Shown here: in pieces, positions 1-14,500 of the stretch | Numbering within the stretch: the stretch's first letter is position 1 | Layout: every line of letters begins with the position of its first letter | Origin: Triops longicaudatus | Lineage: Eukaryota > Arthropoda > Branchiopoda > Notostraca > Triopsidae | Assembly: GCA_022885665.1 (NCBI GenBank) | Contig: JAGQDJ010000260.1 | Span: forward strand, 1,488,001-1,552,000 | Direction of reading: 5' to 3' | DNA: 64,000 nucleotides | Program-made: the position numbers and the translations under genes | Notes under the pieces: model-generated | The model's input: the letters and a program-made list of their open reading frames with translations, nothing else | Database searches by the model: none | What the model was told of the DNA's origin: nothing

Positions 1-3000
1 TCGCCCCCTACCCCCCTTCCCAGTGTTTCATTATCGTTTGAGCACACCAATAGGAAATCTCCAATTTGACTCGAACGCATGCCCACTTGAGAAAGTCACG
101 GGCAGCAAGTCACACTGCCAAATAGACACGGAATAAGTAGACATCAGTCCTCCCCAGCAAACATTATTACGACTGTGCTACACCGCTGGTAATGAGTGTC
201 ACTTTTGTCCACAAGCAAACTGAGGCACAGTATAACTAAAGTCCAAGAAACACCATTTTTCCCTCCTCCCTTTTGCAATTACGTAGTACGGAGCCCCCAA
301 CGTGAGGCTGCTTTTGGTACAGTTGCTTTATGCAAGCTTTAATTACGAGTTGGCTGCATACTGTTGGCAAATGATAATTTATCCTAGTTCATCCTTGATG
401 AGCTGAGAAGAGAATTATAAGGATGACTGGAGAGCCTGGCCGTGAGATAGACGTTCATTTGCAGCTGCTTCTTGAACATTTTTGAAGCAGCGTAATGACG
501 CAGTCATCGGGGCCGTAGCTTCCCCAATAGCAAAACGAAAAGCCACGTGGCATGTGGTTTACGGGAAATGAAGAAGCAAAGAATACCAAAGGACCTAAGG
601 GAGAAGCTTTTTTTTCCCTTTTGTCGAGTTCTCCATGGCTTATACAGGAAGAACTTCTTTTCTGTTCACAATGAGGCAGAAGCAGCAGCTTTTATTCCCT
701 ATTCAGTCCTACGACCATGTACATATCTCACCCCGCCAGCAGCAGTGCAAGGAAAACTAACATTTTGCCATGCTTTTTCTTCGGTGCAGCCCACATGCAT
801 AACAGTGATAATGGTGGTCACTCGATGAGAATGGCTGGATCATACACTCCACTCTTTTCTATACAAATGGTTTATCTGGTTGGGGGCTATATGTGCTAAT
901 TGACCGTGGGATGGATACTAGCTTTTTTTGTAGCAACGAGAGTGTATCACTGGGAACCTTAATTATTTTGACTCCCCCTTTTCATATCCTTAAAGAGGCT
1001 AAAAGAAATACACTAATTGTGTAGAAACTTTTCATACTGTAGTGCGGCGTGTGCTTTCTTCACTTACAAAGGCTTCAGAGTAAAATAGGAAAGTGTCAGG
1101 CCCGTACGTGAATAAACCTACGAAGACTTGACGGCGAAGCGTACATTTGTGTACGAAACTACACCATTTTATTTAAAAAAAAGACGCCCATGCTTACGTC
1201 GTAATTTACTTCGCCTAATTACTCGTCACGGCTTCCTAAAAGGGGAACTCTTCTTAATGGCCTCTCTTATCGCTACTTAGGATCAAGCAAAATAGAAATC
1301 TCTAATTAAAGCACGACCTCTTTAATGAAACTTGACCTTACGAAGAAAAGCGCCTATTGTTGAAAAACCTTTAACAAGCTGAACTAAAAGCTCGTCTCTA
1401 ACTCCGTTTGCTTAAGAAAAAATAAAGCGTATGCGTTACGGCTTACTGAGCCTCTTGCGTATTTGTTCATAAGGAGGGAAAAAAGCCACAACTTGCCAGA
1501 ACAAAAAATGCTTTATTACATTAGTAACAGTGTAATCTTACGCTTTAATTCCAAAACTTTACTACTCCTAAATACTTTTGTCCAAATACACCCAATCTGG
1601 GAGGTCAACTAATTTTACTGCTACTTTCTCTGAGGACTTGGAAAAAATTATAAAGTGTAACCCCTTCACGCTTTTCTGCAAAAGCGGCCCCACAAAAAGT
1701 GAAGGCTGTGGAGTGAAAGACTTGAATCGTCAAGGAAAAGAACGTCAAGTCATAAAGGGGTGAAATCATGAATGATCATAGCAGTCTACAACTGTTGTTC
1801 CTTTTTAATAGCTGTGAGCCACACAGGACACAAGAAATGGCGTAGCTAAATGCTTGAGCTCATGAAGACGTGAAAACATAGCCTGATAATTTACATAAGC
1901 CGTAACTAACCCTCTTAATGGCTGCACACACCCATGAACCTCCCAGCAAAACCTCAGCTCTACCTTTTTACCCGAGTCCGTCTTGCCGCTCCTTTAAGTA
2001 CGGTAACGCAGACTGAGATTTCAAGCTCAACCCTCACAAAAAAAGGTAAATAGGGACGACTAATTGAACAAAGATACTAAAAGCGGCTCAGTTGGCTAAC
2101 CTTTGACCCTTTGTGGTCACAAAAAAGCGAACCTGGTTAGCTTGACTGCGTCAATTCAAAGTAGCTCACGAATAAAAAGCCCCTAAAATAAAGCGACAGC
2201 AGCTAAAAACTCAAACTTGAGCTCGTCTTAAGAAAGCTGCAATTACGGTCGTAATATATATGAATGACCTTTGGTACTATCATGTCTGAGCTAACACCTG
2301 GGTCTCGTAAAAGTAAGCTCAAGTAATATAGTAGTGCCATTAAAAAAGGACGACCCAACATCCTTAATCTTTTCAAAAGTTGAGGGTTCCAAATGTACAG
2401 TGACAAAAGTCTAAATCATTAGGAACGATGGAAAGTTTACGGGGAAAAAAATCGCTACGAAAAAAGGGGCGAGGGCACGAAAACGCTGGAAAAGGGACAG
2501 AACGATGGCAGCCAAAGCGAGAGAGAGCTTGCATCAAGGAACCAGAAGCCCTGTTGCTTGTCATGGGCTTTGAAAAGCGTCTCGTGATTAATTTCCTTCT
2601 CCTGCATCGCTGTCACGGTCTAAACCTGAGGGACATTAGCTTTGAAAAGGAACCAAGGAAGCCTTTTTCTGAAGCACCACTGCATAGCTGCTTAGACCTT
2701 TAGCAAGAGCCCAGGTGTGAGAGAGGTGCAAGTCCTCTCCGATGCGCCGCGTCTTACATGCCGCCATGGCACTGATTTTTTATTTTTCTTCTTTGGACAC
2801 TGGTTCTTTCTTAGTGTTATTCTTCCGTCTCGCACCCAATCTATTGCGTTGACGCTGCTGTACCTTCCCATCTTGGCACCTTTTGGGGCCGTGGAAAAAT
2901 CGAGAAAAAAAAGGTTGGCATCCCCTCATGATGGTAAGAGATTGTCTCCAAAGTGATTAATTACTTTATGTACACCATTAGTGTTTGACGCACCAACGTT

Positions 3001-6000
3001 GTGAGCCAAAAGCCTGCTGTACGACGTGCAATTGCGGTGTCACTGCAGCAGGACATGTTGGAACTTGGTGAAACTAACTTCTTTCCCGAAAAAGAAACAA
3101 GGAAGAAAAGAAATACCGAAGAAAGAAAAGCCTGAATGCTTTAAGACGCTTTTCAAAGCTCATTGGGGGGAAAAAAGGAGAAACAAGCCAAAGCGTGATG
3201 GAATCACAGGAGCTGACCTCAGCATAAATAAGCAAGGAGGATCGTGATTTATCTCACCGATTGGATTGGTGGGGGTCAAGTTACGGTGTGCAAGCGAAGA
3301 AGACACGCACCTAAAAGACTAGGAGGGGAGAAAACGCCTCTGCTTCAGAAAACGAAGCTTAACAGAATCATCTATAGAAAACATACAGAGAGACAACAAT
3401 GGCAGGAGCCCGCATAAATATCTCTTATTTCGCCCACTGGGTGCCACTCGTGTTGGGAAAGATATCTGCAAAAAACAACCACTCTACTACATTCACGACA
3501 AGTTCCGTGCTGTTCTTTAACTCCTCTTCACCCAAAAGCATCCCTTCGCGAAACTAGTACGGAAAAAAACAATGCTGCCACTAACAAAGCTTTAAGGATG
3601 AAAATCTGCGCTACGAAAGAGCTACACTAAAATGTGCCCGCTTCAGAGCGTGGTTCAAGCTAATTCTGTACGTATGCTAATCGCAAAGTAGGCTAATCAA
3701 TGTGGCTAGAATGATCCTAGTCATTTCCTGTCGCAACACATTGACAGGACGTAGTAACGCAGGTTAACTATAATGGAAAAAGTTAGAACGCCGCTTGAGT
3801 TTTCTTACTAATTACCGGAAGCCGGGTACGGAGACACTGCATAATACAAGCTAATTTTCTGATACATGAAGAAGATAGCTTTTCATGCCTAATTTTGTCA
3901 TAGCGATATAAAATTTTACCAATTAAGGTTCAAAATGAAAGTCAGTCTGGGATCTTTCATTAGATGCCCTTTTTAAAATTTTCTTTGTTGACCAATTAAT
4001 GGCGCAGCAAAAGTGGAGAACACGGTGGGCTACTCCTGTCATAAAAGAAATGCTGAAATTTGAAGACATAATTTAAGTGTGAGATAGCGTGCAAAGGAAA
4101 TCTTACTTGTCGGGAGAATTTACTATTTGGCATTTGTTTACCTAGACACCTTATGTTATCCCAAAAGTGCGTAGTATTAATTCTGTGAAGAATTCAAGTG
4201 TCCAGCTTCCTCAAAAGAATCTAACTACGAAAGCAATGTATAAATATCTAAGTTTAATTATTTTTTTGGCCGGTTTGACAGACTTTTCAACCGAACAAAG
4301 AGCGCGTGTGCTCAACTGAAGAAAAATTGAAAAGTTGAAAAGAGAAAAATTGAAAAAGTACCAATTCAAAAAAGTGAAACGAACTTTTAGAACCATTTCG
4401 CGTGGTAAACAATTAAATATTTACTTTCTCGTCTTAATTCGCCCAGAATTAACAAGAAACAATCGACAATTTTATGTGAAAACAATATCTATTCATAATA
4501 ACTAAATTTTTGGGCTTTAAAGAGCCATTAACTTTAAAAAAAATCAACATAGGACTTCTAAAAATTCTGATATAATGACGTCCAAAATTTGTTAAGCGTC
4601 ATGTGCAACCTTTCACTTGTTTCTTAACGTATTTTTTAAATCACGCATTTCATACTAATATAATATAGATCCAGAAGTCTGAGAGTGTTTTGTAATCCAG
4701 TAAAACCATGCTGTAACGAACGTTTAATAGAACTGTTTTGTTGGAGCGGTAAATTTCATTACAGATTAGCCACTAATTCGTTATAAATAAAGTTTGTTGT
4801 ATAAATAAAAAATGTTATTTACTTATTATAATTCCTAAAGGTATAAAACTATTAATGCTTCACGTTTCAGTTACTTCTGAAGATATTTCGTAAGAAACTT
4901 GAAAGTTAAAGTCTACTTCATGCTTTTTTAACTTTTAACTCGCTCGATAGGGTAAACAGCAACGCTAACCTGTGTTCTTATTATTGGTGATTTAGGGAGT
5001 ACTTAGATTAGCTACACGTGGACGCCAAACCCTTCGTTGCACTATTATAACCTATGAGGAAAATGAAGCTATAAATTGCATTAGCTTAACATCGCGTACT
5101 GCATGGCTGGCGCCACGCTATAGGCGATTATCCTAAGCAAACTATGGCAAACTTCCTTGGCTTACACTGTAAACAAGCGCAAGTGTTATGCTCACGCATT
5201 CTTGCCACATGCACTACCTTTTGAGTCCCTATACCACTACTTTACAAGCCTGTTACACACGAAGGGAGATTATCCCAATTTTTCTAAAATTTCACCTAGC
5301 TAGACCTTCAACGATAATTAAGCTTTCAGACTACTGGATGGAACCAAAATTGCTTATGAGACGGTAGGACTTTAAGCGTCATTACTGTTCTATGCTTAGG
5401 GCGGAGGCTTTTCCGATGCTTTTTTTCCCTAAGCCGTAAAAAGTCCAGAAAATTAACTTCAACTAAGTACAAGAGTATCTACAAAATATCCTTCAAAATG
5501 ATACGTACCTCGTGCCATTCGACTAAATAGTTCATACTGAAGAAAAAGCCACGAATGGCTCCAATACGGATATTCCACTTTCACTGGCTACCATGGCCTT
5601 AACAGATAATATGTCTCAACTTTCTGAAAAAAATAATCAAATCCGAGCAGTCCGCGTCAGACTGCATGGCACTGGTAGGAATAATCAAGGATCAGGACAC
5701 TGTTATAAAGAAAAAATGGACAAAAGGCCATACAAAGCTATCAAGCTGCTTACGAGAGATTTCTGGACAGCATTTTTCAGAAATTAAATGTTCCCAGGAC
5801 ATTTTGTCCCATTTTTTGCCCCTTCTCAAAGACTTGGAAAGATTGCGGGCAGCGAGACAAGAACCTGGACCTCAAGTCATCCATAAATTGGTTCCGGCTG
5901 CCAAGCCGAAAACTTTCTGGCCGCCAATGTCGAAAAGTATATCCAGCCGCTTGAAGCTACTGTTTGACTATAGAATACTTAATCGCTTCGGAGAGTGCTT

Positions 6001-8818
6001 TTTTTTGGTCCAGAAAAAAAGTTCGCGATTTGGCAGTGATAAAACTTCATTAAGGACTAAATAGACCGCCCAAGTACAAGCTAAATAAAGCGTTGCGAGA
6101 AGGTTTGAGCCGAAAAGGGAAAGAAACAAGAAGTCCTGATCTATTTAAAACGCTTGATTGCCGATTGATTGCGGGACGAGTGGTGGGCAAACAATATGAT
6201 TACGTTACTTGCCTCGCCTTTTTGTGTTGATATTCAGAGGGCTGGGCGACAAACTTCCTCTTGGGATGCGATTTACGGCGAAGCTCTGTCATATTCCGTA
6301 TGCTATTCTTCTCTGCAGTCTCAACTTGGGGAAACGAACGCTCCCCTCCGTTTTCCCGCGAATGTCTGTGTATATGTGCTATACCGTGCGGTGCATACTG
6401 TACACGTCCCTGGTCTGGCGGGGTTAGGGTGGTGGGACCAGGACGGTCTCGATAAACGTTAACCTAATAAAATCCGAAGAGGCATCAGCAGTGCCCGGGG
6501 GGTTGGTACAATACCCGTAATTGCGTTTAGCAGCAAGGGACAACTGTTGAATCTGACACTTAAGGCCAACAAGAACCATGTTAACCTTCGCAGTAAATCT
6601 ATTTACCTATAATTTGCAGAAGTAGGGGAGCGTTACTTGTAATTCAGCGTACAGTGAGTGTCGTCCCCGCGCTCATGCATGGAACTTGAAGAGCTTGTAT
6701 ACCGCCGCTGAGATTGAATTATTTATCAAAAATAACACACTATAGTTCATTAATACAAGGTGGACGCGTGATGCCTGATTTTTGCCCCTTTCACAACGAA
6801 ATTTCTTCAAAGTTGCGCAAGAGGCTTAAGCGTATGAGAGGTTAGGAAGGGTCACCTTTCCTTGCGTTGACTAATCCATCGTCCGACAGCGATGACGGAT
6901 GGCTGTTCCCTTGGTGCAGCTCATTAGCGCTGTATTCAAGCGACTTGCATGAACAGTAGCACGTCCCAATCTCGGCCAATTGGACGTTCGAGGGGGAAAA
7001 GGGAACACACAAAGCCAAAATTTCTTACTGGTTAACAGATTTTTCTCTCCCAGCGCTCTTTACCGAGAATCACGCGTACTCTCCATCCATCGGGGCGATC
7101 GTGGAATGGCACGCAGCATCCTCAATTCTGCAGTTACCAGCTAAAATCCCTCGTCAGCACAAATTTCCTACATGGTAGCGAGGTTCTCATTTTCTCTCAC
7201 CTGAAACATCATTGTAATCGCGGAAGCTCTTCGTAAAAAGCCGCTATTCGGCATAAAAATTCCCTAGCAATTTTTTTTTCTAGATGAAACCGATTTACGA
7301 GCATTTAATGCAGGACATTAACCTTGGACGTTTTGCATGCAATGGGGCTCACATAGGCCAAATGATTACTCCGGAAGCAAACGTAGGACTTCTTTTCAGA
7401 CTATTCTTTTATGTTTCGTTTTTTTATTATAGGGTTTGGCAGTTCACGGAGCTCGGTGAGATCAAAGAAATACGTGAAAGTTGGAGCATCACGCAATCGC
7501 TGTTCCACTACAACCACAAGCAAGCCAGGAAGACGCGGTGTGGGTGATAAAGGTGTCGTGCATGCATGTTGCCACAGCTGTGCACAATCACACGACCCAA
7601 TTGCGAAGTTAGACCGAGGAACCCGGGGTATTGACGTTTATATCTCCAAACACTACTATGCCTCGCAGCACCTAAAGTCCTTTTTCTGGGGGGCAAGAGT
7701 AGCCATTTGATTAAACCTCAGTAAAAGCTCATCCGGTATGGGAGATCCTACTTGGGCAAGTTCGACTTTGATCAGACAAGGAAACCAAGTTTGCAGCTAT
7801 GGAAAACGACTGAAGGAGCTGGGTGAGCTTTAATTCCCGGTTTAAAAGTTCCCGCTAGCGCGGACGAAAGGCTTCACTCCCTATGCCTTTCCAATGTTTT
7901 AAGGGACAATGTATAGAAATCGGTGAAGCCAGCAACACCGCGAGGCCAGGGAATTCTCGAATTCGTGAATACCGCTCACAGTTTCTTTGACACGCTGGAT
8001 GTCGGAGACCGGGTACGTCCAGGTTGCCGTTAAGAAGTCTCTACGCTTGTCAAGTCGGAAATTGAAGAACGACATCTATTCAAGCTCCACGTCTACAGCT
8101 TCAGGAGGCTTCAAGTGAACATTAAAAACCCGTGACGGGAGAACATCTAGCTGGGTAAGTTTTCCACTCATGCATCGTGTAACATTCACCGCCGAGTTTT
8201 TCAAACATAAAGAAGCAAGTAAAGCAAGAGAGTACAGCTGCAGACAAATTTACGTTCGCATTGAACCCGCAGCCACTGCAGCCAAACAGTTGAAAGAATG
8301 TTGCTGAAGCGAATGGCATGTTTGAAATATGGTAACTAAAAATTCAGATTTTATGTCTGCGCTAAAAGTCTGCGGGCATCCTGATCTTTTTCACTACTCC
8401 TGGGTCATTAAACCTGCCTGATCATTTTCTAAGCAATGTAGAAACGAATATATAGAGACAGCACCTTTTTTATTTTATGTCTGAATGTTTACCGGTCTTC
8501 TCCCTCTTCTTTCTCCCTCTTTATCTCCTTTTGGCTACCACTGTGCCACTACCAACTTTCCTCTCTTAGATTTTTTTCCACTTTTCCTGCTTTTGAGTGC
8601 TGGGAAAGATTGGAGGACGATGCCTCAGCATCTTTCCGGATTTGGCGCACAATAGCCAGAGCGAGCCTCTCCTTTTTCCTGATTTCTTGACTTGCGCTTG
8701 ATGGCCGACATCACCAGCCCAGGTGCGCTGCTACGTCCTAGCGTGTCCAGGTAGAAATACAAGACTTTTACAAGGCTCTGTAAGCTGAATCCTACCATTT
8801 TTACTTTATCCTAGATCC
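1..8818. other. Gene-free stretch, left end
   Basis: No open reading frame here resembles a known protein, and no exon with convincing splice borders was seen. Open frames are short. The longest ATG-initiated one (5666-6064 +, 132 aa) is within the length expected by chance in DNA of this composition. The stretch is mostly AT-rich with scattered A and T runs. A short A-rich imperfect repeat built from 'gaaaaattgaaaagtt'-like units lies at about 4321-4358. Pyrimidine-rich sequence lies at about 8490-8530. It could hold distal regulatory DNA for the SoxB1 gene downstream, but nothing in the sequence proves that. Confidence 0.5.
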
Positions 8819-8840
8819 TTTTTTTTTTTTTTTTTTTTTT
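8819..8840. repeat. Homopolymer T tract (22 nt)
   Basis: An uninterrupted run of 22 T. It could be a simple slippage repeat or, read on the minus strand, a poly(A) tail remnant of a retroposed sequence. No target-site duplication was recognised around it. Confidence 0.9.
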
Positions 8841-11317
8841 GCAAGAGAAAACTTTCTGCTTCTTTTTTCGCTATAGATCGTGTTTTGATACCTAATCCGT
8901 TTAGAAATATTAATAAATTTTCTATGAACTTTAAATCGATACATTTTCGACACCTTCCCTACAAAATCAACTTGTATGTTACGTTTATGCAATGATCACA
9001 CTTTAAATGAGTAGCAGCTCATGGCCAGAATGCAAGTAGTAGGTAATGCGCAAAGAAACACGAGTTAATCGAACGTTTTTCCAGCACAGTTTCTTACAAG
9101 AGAAAAGCTAAAGAACCACCTTTTCCAACCATTTATATAAAAAACACATGAACCCAATAGTTTTATCAACAGAACTTTCTAACTTGTGACTGTACTTTAG
9201 CCCACACGATAGTTTTTCTAGAACATGGAGCGTTCTTAAAGAAATTATAAGAATATGTTCTAGGAGAAACTAGGCTGACCGCTATAGACAAAATGTCACG
9301 CGAGTGCAGGAAAACACGAAAAAAGGCACTCAAAAATAAAAGAAGTACCGGATTCCCTTGAGCGCTCGCGGGTCTTTGTCCTTTTTGCATACACACAAGC
9401 ACGGCTGGAGAGCCCGATGCGACTTCCGCCGATTGTCCTGCATCGCTTTCTTCAGTAATACAGAAAAGACGATTCTGCTTGTTTATATTTTGTTACCCTT
9501 TTCTCTGCAGTCCCAACTGACCAGCAAGGAAGTGCAGCACCGGAAAAAAATCGTAGCTTTTCTCTCTGCTTTCATGGAAAGTCATACATATCTAACAGAA
9601 AACAAAAATATGGCAGACTGCATATTTTTATCCTTAAAGAAGAGATTATGGCAACGTTGGGGGGGTTTAACTTGTCAGTCAGTCGGACGACATTACCGGG
9701 GTTCCGTGGTTGGCACCCCACACGGAGACGTCTGCCTTAGCGACCGACGTTCTCGACGCTTCCTGCAGACAGCCAACACCAGGCCTGCCAACCGCGCTAT
9801 AGATTTCGGTTCCTGGCCCTCTTTTTTTGCCTAGCCCGGTTGGGTAATGGAGAAAGAGCCAGAACAAGGAGAGAACGCGAAGACGGCAGTTGAAGCTGAA
9901 ACAGATTTTCCCTCCCTCTGATTTCGGGGCTGATAGAAACGTATGCGCTTGGATGCCTGGCGTTTTGCAAGTCCCCTTGGTTCCGGCCGTCGCACGCGCC
10001 ACTGATTCGGAAAACGCGACTTCCATGCGACCTCGACACAACGACCGAAGACGGAAATTCCGTAGAGCGCACACCCGACGATGACGACGACCACGATGGC
10101 GCTGTCAATGTGTGTGTGCTGCGACCCAGTCACTGCAGCAACTACAACTGTCCCGTGGAAAACCCCCACTGACACATCGCAAGCTGTTAAGACGCATATA
10201 CTTAACATTAGAACCCCATGTGAAACCAAGATTTTGACGTATTTTATAAGCTCGGCCTCGAATCAAGTAAATCAATCAAACGCAACTTACGCGTCATATC
10301 CCAGCGATCATTCAGAGCATTCGGTGATGTGTCGACCGCATGATAACTTTCTGACACTTCTCTCGCAATGCTAATTTGGTTAAATACATTTTTAATACTG
10401 AAATTCTCTCTTGTCATATTTTTGCTGCGACACGCCTAAATAGTTACCGAAATATCTACAGCGATTGAATATAACATATACATACTGGTGCGTATTAAAA
10501 TAACATGAACGTACGTTTTTTGAAAGTAATTTATATGCGCTTATTCCAGTATTGTCTTCAGTTTTTAGATCTAACTGAACGAGGGTTTTAGTTCTGCGAG
10601 TATTATTTAATGGGCGTTAGCTTCTTGCGAAGTTTAGTATGGTCAATCAGTAAAGGAGAAACAGAAAACTCCATAACGGTTACAGTTGCTAAGGAGATTT
10701 TTACCCACCAAGCTTCCGAATGGAATAAAAAAGCGATAAAAAAGCTATAAAATTTCAAAAAATTATAAAATTATAAAAATAATAATTATAAAGAAGCTTA
10801 TTCATTGGCTATCTAACTCTCAACAGACACCAATTTAGCCAACAAGACTATGGATTTCATGCATTGCACTTCCATAAAGAAATGCTTTTGCTTTAAAATT
10901 CCATTTATTAGCAAAAAAATTGCTATTTTTTATTAATGACTTTTTTTTTTAAAAAAAAATCTAGTGATTATGTGCATTCTATTAATAGAATTGTTAATGC
11001 TTTGCCTAATAGTTCAATATTCGGAACTTTTGTAGCAAAACCGCGTCGATACATTCAGGTAGCTGCGTTTAATTAAGTCATTTGACGAAACTGAAACACA
11101 GACTTTCAATTGCAACTACTTCAATAACGGAACTTTTTTTCCAAAAAAAGAACTTTTTGACATGCTAACGCAAGGACTAACCTTAACTTTACGATGTGGT
11201 TCATGCGAGCCAAATAAATGTAAATGTCCCACAAAACAATGATGGGAAAAAATAAACTCCGTATGTATACATACGGCAGAGAAAAGAGATAAAAAAGAAT
11301 CGGCTAACCGTATGCGT
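8841..11317. other. Gene-free stretch with a GC-richer block and an AT-rich block
   Basis: About 9640-10160 is distinctly richer in G and C than its surroundings and is open in several frames on both strands at once. That reflects low stop-codon density, not a gene. No family motif was recognised in any frame. About 10723-10797 is very AT-rich with repeated 'ttataaaa'-type units. The GC-richer block could be a regulatory element or an unrecognised exon. I cannot decide which. Confidence 0.4.
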
Positions 11318-11506
11318 CTACGATTTCACATTCATGTAGGCAGTCAGCCCCCTGAGTCCGGTGGGCGTTTGCGTGACAGGGTTGTGCTCCGCAATCTCAG
11401 TGTCCTCGATGGTTGTGGTCTTGACAGGGTAATTACGATGATTTCGACCAAAGAGCCCTTGTACAACTTCCTCGCACATAAGCGGCCTGATAACCAGCAG
11501 CAGCAC
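11318..11506 (-). CDS. Candidate orphan exon or small ORF, function unknown
   Basis: The minus strand is open from 11506 down to a stop at 11318. An in-frame ATG at 11479-11477 would give 53 residues beginning MCEEVVQGLFGR. Just upstream (5' on the minus strand) is an acceptor-like pyrimidine/AG sequence ending 'ggttatcag', so an internal exon starting there is also possible. Composition is protein-like: a mixed acidic, Thr and Pro segment (residues about 18-38) and no low-complexity runs. No domain or family is recognised. The opposite strand is also partly open, which weakens the case. It could be chance. Confidence 0.2.
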   Translation of the reverse strand: MLLLVIRPLMCEEVVQGLFGRNHRNYPVKTTTIEDTEIAEHNPVTQTPTGLRGLTAYMNVKS

Positions 11507-14500
11507 AGCACATCACATGACAGGGATTGAGGGAAAACAAACATGACAACAGTTGTTCGAGAGAGACCCTTCAATTTGCACAACCAAGGTTGACAGACGC
11601 CGTACACGCCCACTTCTTTATCTTTACACACCCACAAAAAAAGTAAAGCAAAAGGGGTGAAGTTGTTCGGGTTTCTTTTTATCATTATTGTGGTACATAT
11701 GGACGCCTGAATGCCAAACGAACGCGTTTTTGCCTAATGACGCTAAAAGACCCAACATTTCTTTCCGGTGTAGGAGTGAAAGCCTTCCCATTAGAAAGCT
11801 TTTGCATTATGCCCTTTAACGCACTACCTCAATCCGATATCCTAGGAGGCGTTGAGGCCAGTTAACGAAGCATGTAAACACGTCTTAACAGTCGGGAGGG
11901 TTGGGAGCCAAACCGCAATGCGTTTTGGTTACCATGATCTCCCTGGAGACATTAATGGTGATGCTCGAGTTGTCTTGGTTATTGGGATCAGGGAACTAAT
12001 TGTCACCCACTAGACCTGTATTAACTGGCTACGGTTTATTGACCATCGAGTGACCACGGCAAGGGGAGAGTTGCGCGCAAAGGGGGGATACTCAAGACAT
12101 CGTTAAGTGCAACCATGGGGATCCAAAACAAGTGGAGTCCGACAGAGAGAGTAGTGTACGTCTTGGAGCAGCAAATATATGACCTAATGGATTTCAGGGC
12201 TGCGTGTATGCCCGAGATGGAGCAAGGCATGTGACTCCCAGGAAACACCAGCAGCTCTTAATGGAGAGTAATGGCCTGCTTGAGTGCCCAGCGTCCTTTT
12301 CCTTTCCTCCTCGCAGCGTCTAAGCTTTCCGTAATGGACGCTTGGACGTAATGCAACGAGTGGACGTGCGCTCATACGGGGCTTCATACGGAAGTGCTCT
12401 AAAAGTGAAAATTGCTAGCGTTGCTTCTGAAGCATACTGCAGGTTCGCAATTGCCCCAGATCTGAGATTACGCACGTGAATGAATTCATTTGGAAAATGT
12501 TTTCCGCAGTCTTTGCCCCTTACAGAATAGAAGCACATAAGGAAAATTATTATCATAACAAAGAGGGTTTTCCTTTACGCTTCTTACGGGGAATATATTG
12601 CTAGTTCGAAATCCTGTCGGAAACTTAGAGCCGGTAATGGAGCCAGTTTCAAAATATATAGAACGGCCACACGAGTAGCACAGTTCTGGAAGTTTTATCG
12701 GCGCATTGACGCACACGTCAGACAGGTGCTGTCTCAGTTCAGGGATGTCGTGTAATGCGTCTTTTTACCACTGTGAAATAATGACGTCGAAATAATGACA
12801 TATGATGACCTATACAGCGAGGTATACTGAGTCATTTTTACCTACCTAAACAGCTGAACAAGACGATTTAAGGTGCCACCAACTCCATGGGTGATAAAGC
12901 GATACACGAGTGCAACCAATTTCACATTCAAATTATTTCAATCGAGAGACAGACGTTCGTCGGCATTGAAAACACACCACTCAATTGCTGTAATTCAAAA
13001 CAAAGCAGCAATTCGGCTAGGAGAATAGAGGGTCATCAGTATTTATTGCGATGCCCCTCGCTGTTATGGGTGTATTGCCTATAATCTAATTCTCATAATT
13101 GCTATTATGTTGCTAAATTGTTTTATTGCTTGGGGTTCCTGGATAAGAGGGTTTACCTTATTTATTATAAACGCATATTTTATACCAATTTTTCCTTTAG
13201 TTTTATTTATTAATTTTTCTGGTTTATTAAATTTGCGAGCAAGCGTTCAAGAAAGGGGATGTTCTCGCTGAATGCGAAATGCGTTTTCGAACATTTATGG
13301 CTGAACGATTTGCGAAGCAGATTAAAAGCGTCCATCAAGAAATTTCAATACCTTAAGTAGAGCCGCTTTAATGTAAGTCGATAAACGATATGTTCGATTC
13401 CTTGCATAAGAAACTGGAACAACTAAACAAGCAAAAATCATTTGTGTTTGTAACGTAAATTAAGTTTAACGGCTTTGACAACAACAAAAATGTCGCACGA
13501 TCGATCATGTGTTGCCCCCTATTGCCTGAAAAGATCAACTCAGGTGTGCGCTCACCGTAATATCTCCGAACATGCAGAGAAAAAAGAAAGCTTGCGGTAC
13601 CCTGGCACTTGTACCATTAATTTTACCTGTCGTTTGACACCCAAGGAAAATTGCAGTATATGGATGGATCCCACTCTTGGATTGACGCACTGGCCATCGA
13701 CGCCCTCAACCAGGCCAAACAACTAGCATTTTACGTATGAAGATGACGACGGACCGAAAGACAAACTTTTCAGGGGGCAGTTATTTAAAAACCATAAGAA
13801 AGGAGAGAGAATTAGTAGAGTCTGTTGGAGGGAGGACAAGGGGGTTATTCATCACTGTACTTTACGTATTGTGGAGCTCTCCTGAGAAACGAACCATGTG
13901 CAGGGTTCACCATGTCTTAAAATCGGTAGCCTATCATTAATAAAGCCTCCATTAAGAGCGTTGGGTTTTATAAATTATCGTCAGTGTCCCAATACTTGAA
14001 ATGTCCCAGTGAACGAAGCCCGGTTTTGCGTTCCTTTCATCCAAAAATGTGGGATAAGAAACAATACAATTTTTTTTAACAAAAATTGCTAACTAAACTA
14101 GCCTAGGCGTCATTTACGTGTTACTTTTTCTCACTTTATTTATTTTATCCACAAAATGTAATGTATCATTCCACGAGGTACAGCATTTAAAAACTCAAAA
14201 TGAAAAAAAAATGCAAGAAAACTTCTTTTCGCTCCATCAGCATAAGCACACAACCATCTTGAACATGCTTTCCAAGTATTTCACTACATGAAAAAACTCT
14301 ACCATGCCTCTTTTTTTATTTCTCGAAAGCCATGCCATCAAATATGTCGCACGGGAAATTGTCTAGCAGTTAGCATTCGCGTCTCTTTTTATGCACGTAA
14401 AAAAATAAAACTAATGTAACGGAACCTCGGTTCTCATGCAAGCAACCTAATGGGTTGGCATTTCGATGCTGTCGCCAAAAATTCCCCACCCCTTAGTTTG

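Noticed and set aside
5666..6064. 132-aa plus-strand ORF with ATG
   Set aside because: Composition is not unlike a protein, but no family, no conserved motif and no transcript signals. Length expected by chance.
9358..9834. 158-aa plus-strand open frame
   Set aside because: Starts at TTG, has no recognisable domain, and overlaps a GC-richer block that is open in several frames on both strands.
13388..13402. GTTCGATTCC, a B-box-like sequence
   Set aside because: No A box at tRNA spacing and no cloverleaf pairing around it.
13475..13726. Open frame containing CVAPYC, loosely like the start of a THAP zinc finger
   Set aside because: The later Cys-His pair and the conserved Trp/Pro of THAP domains are not in place.
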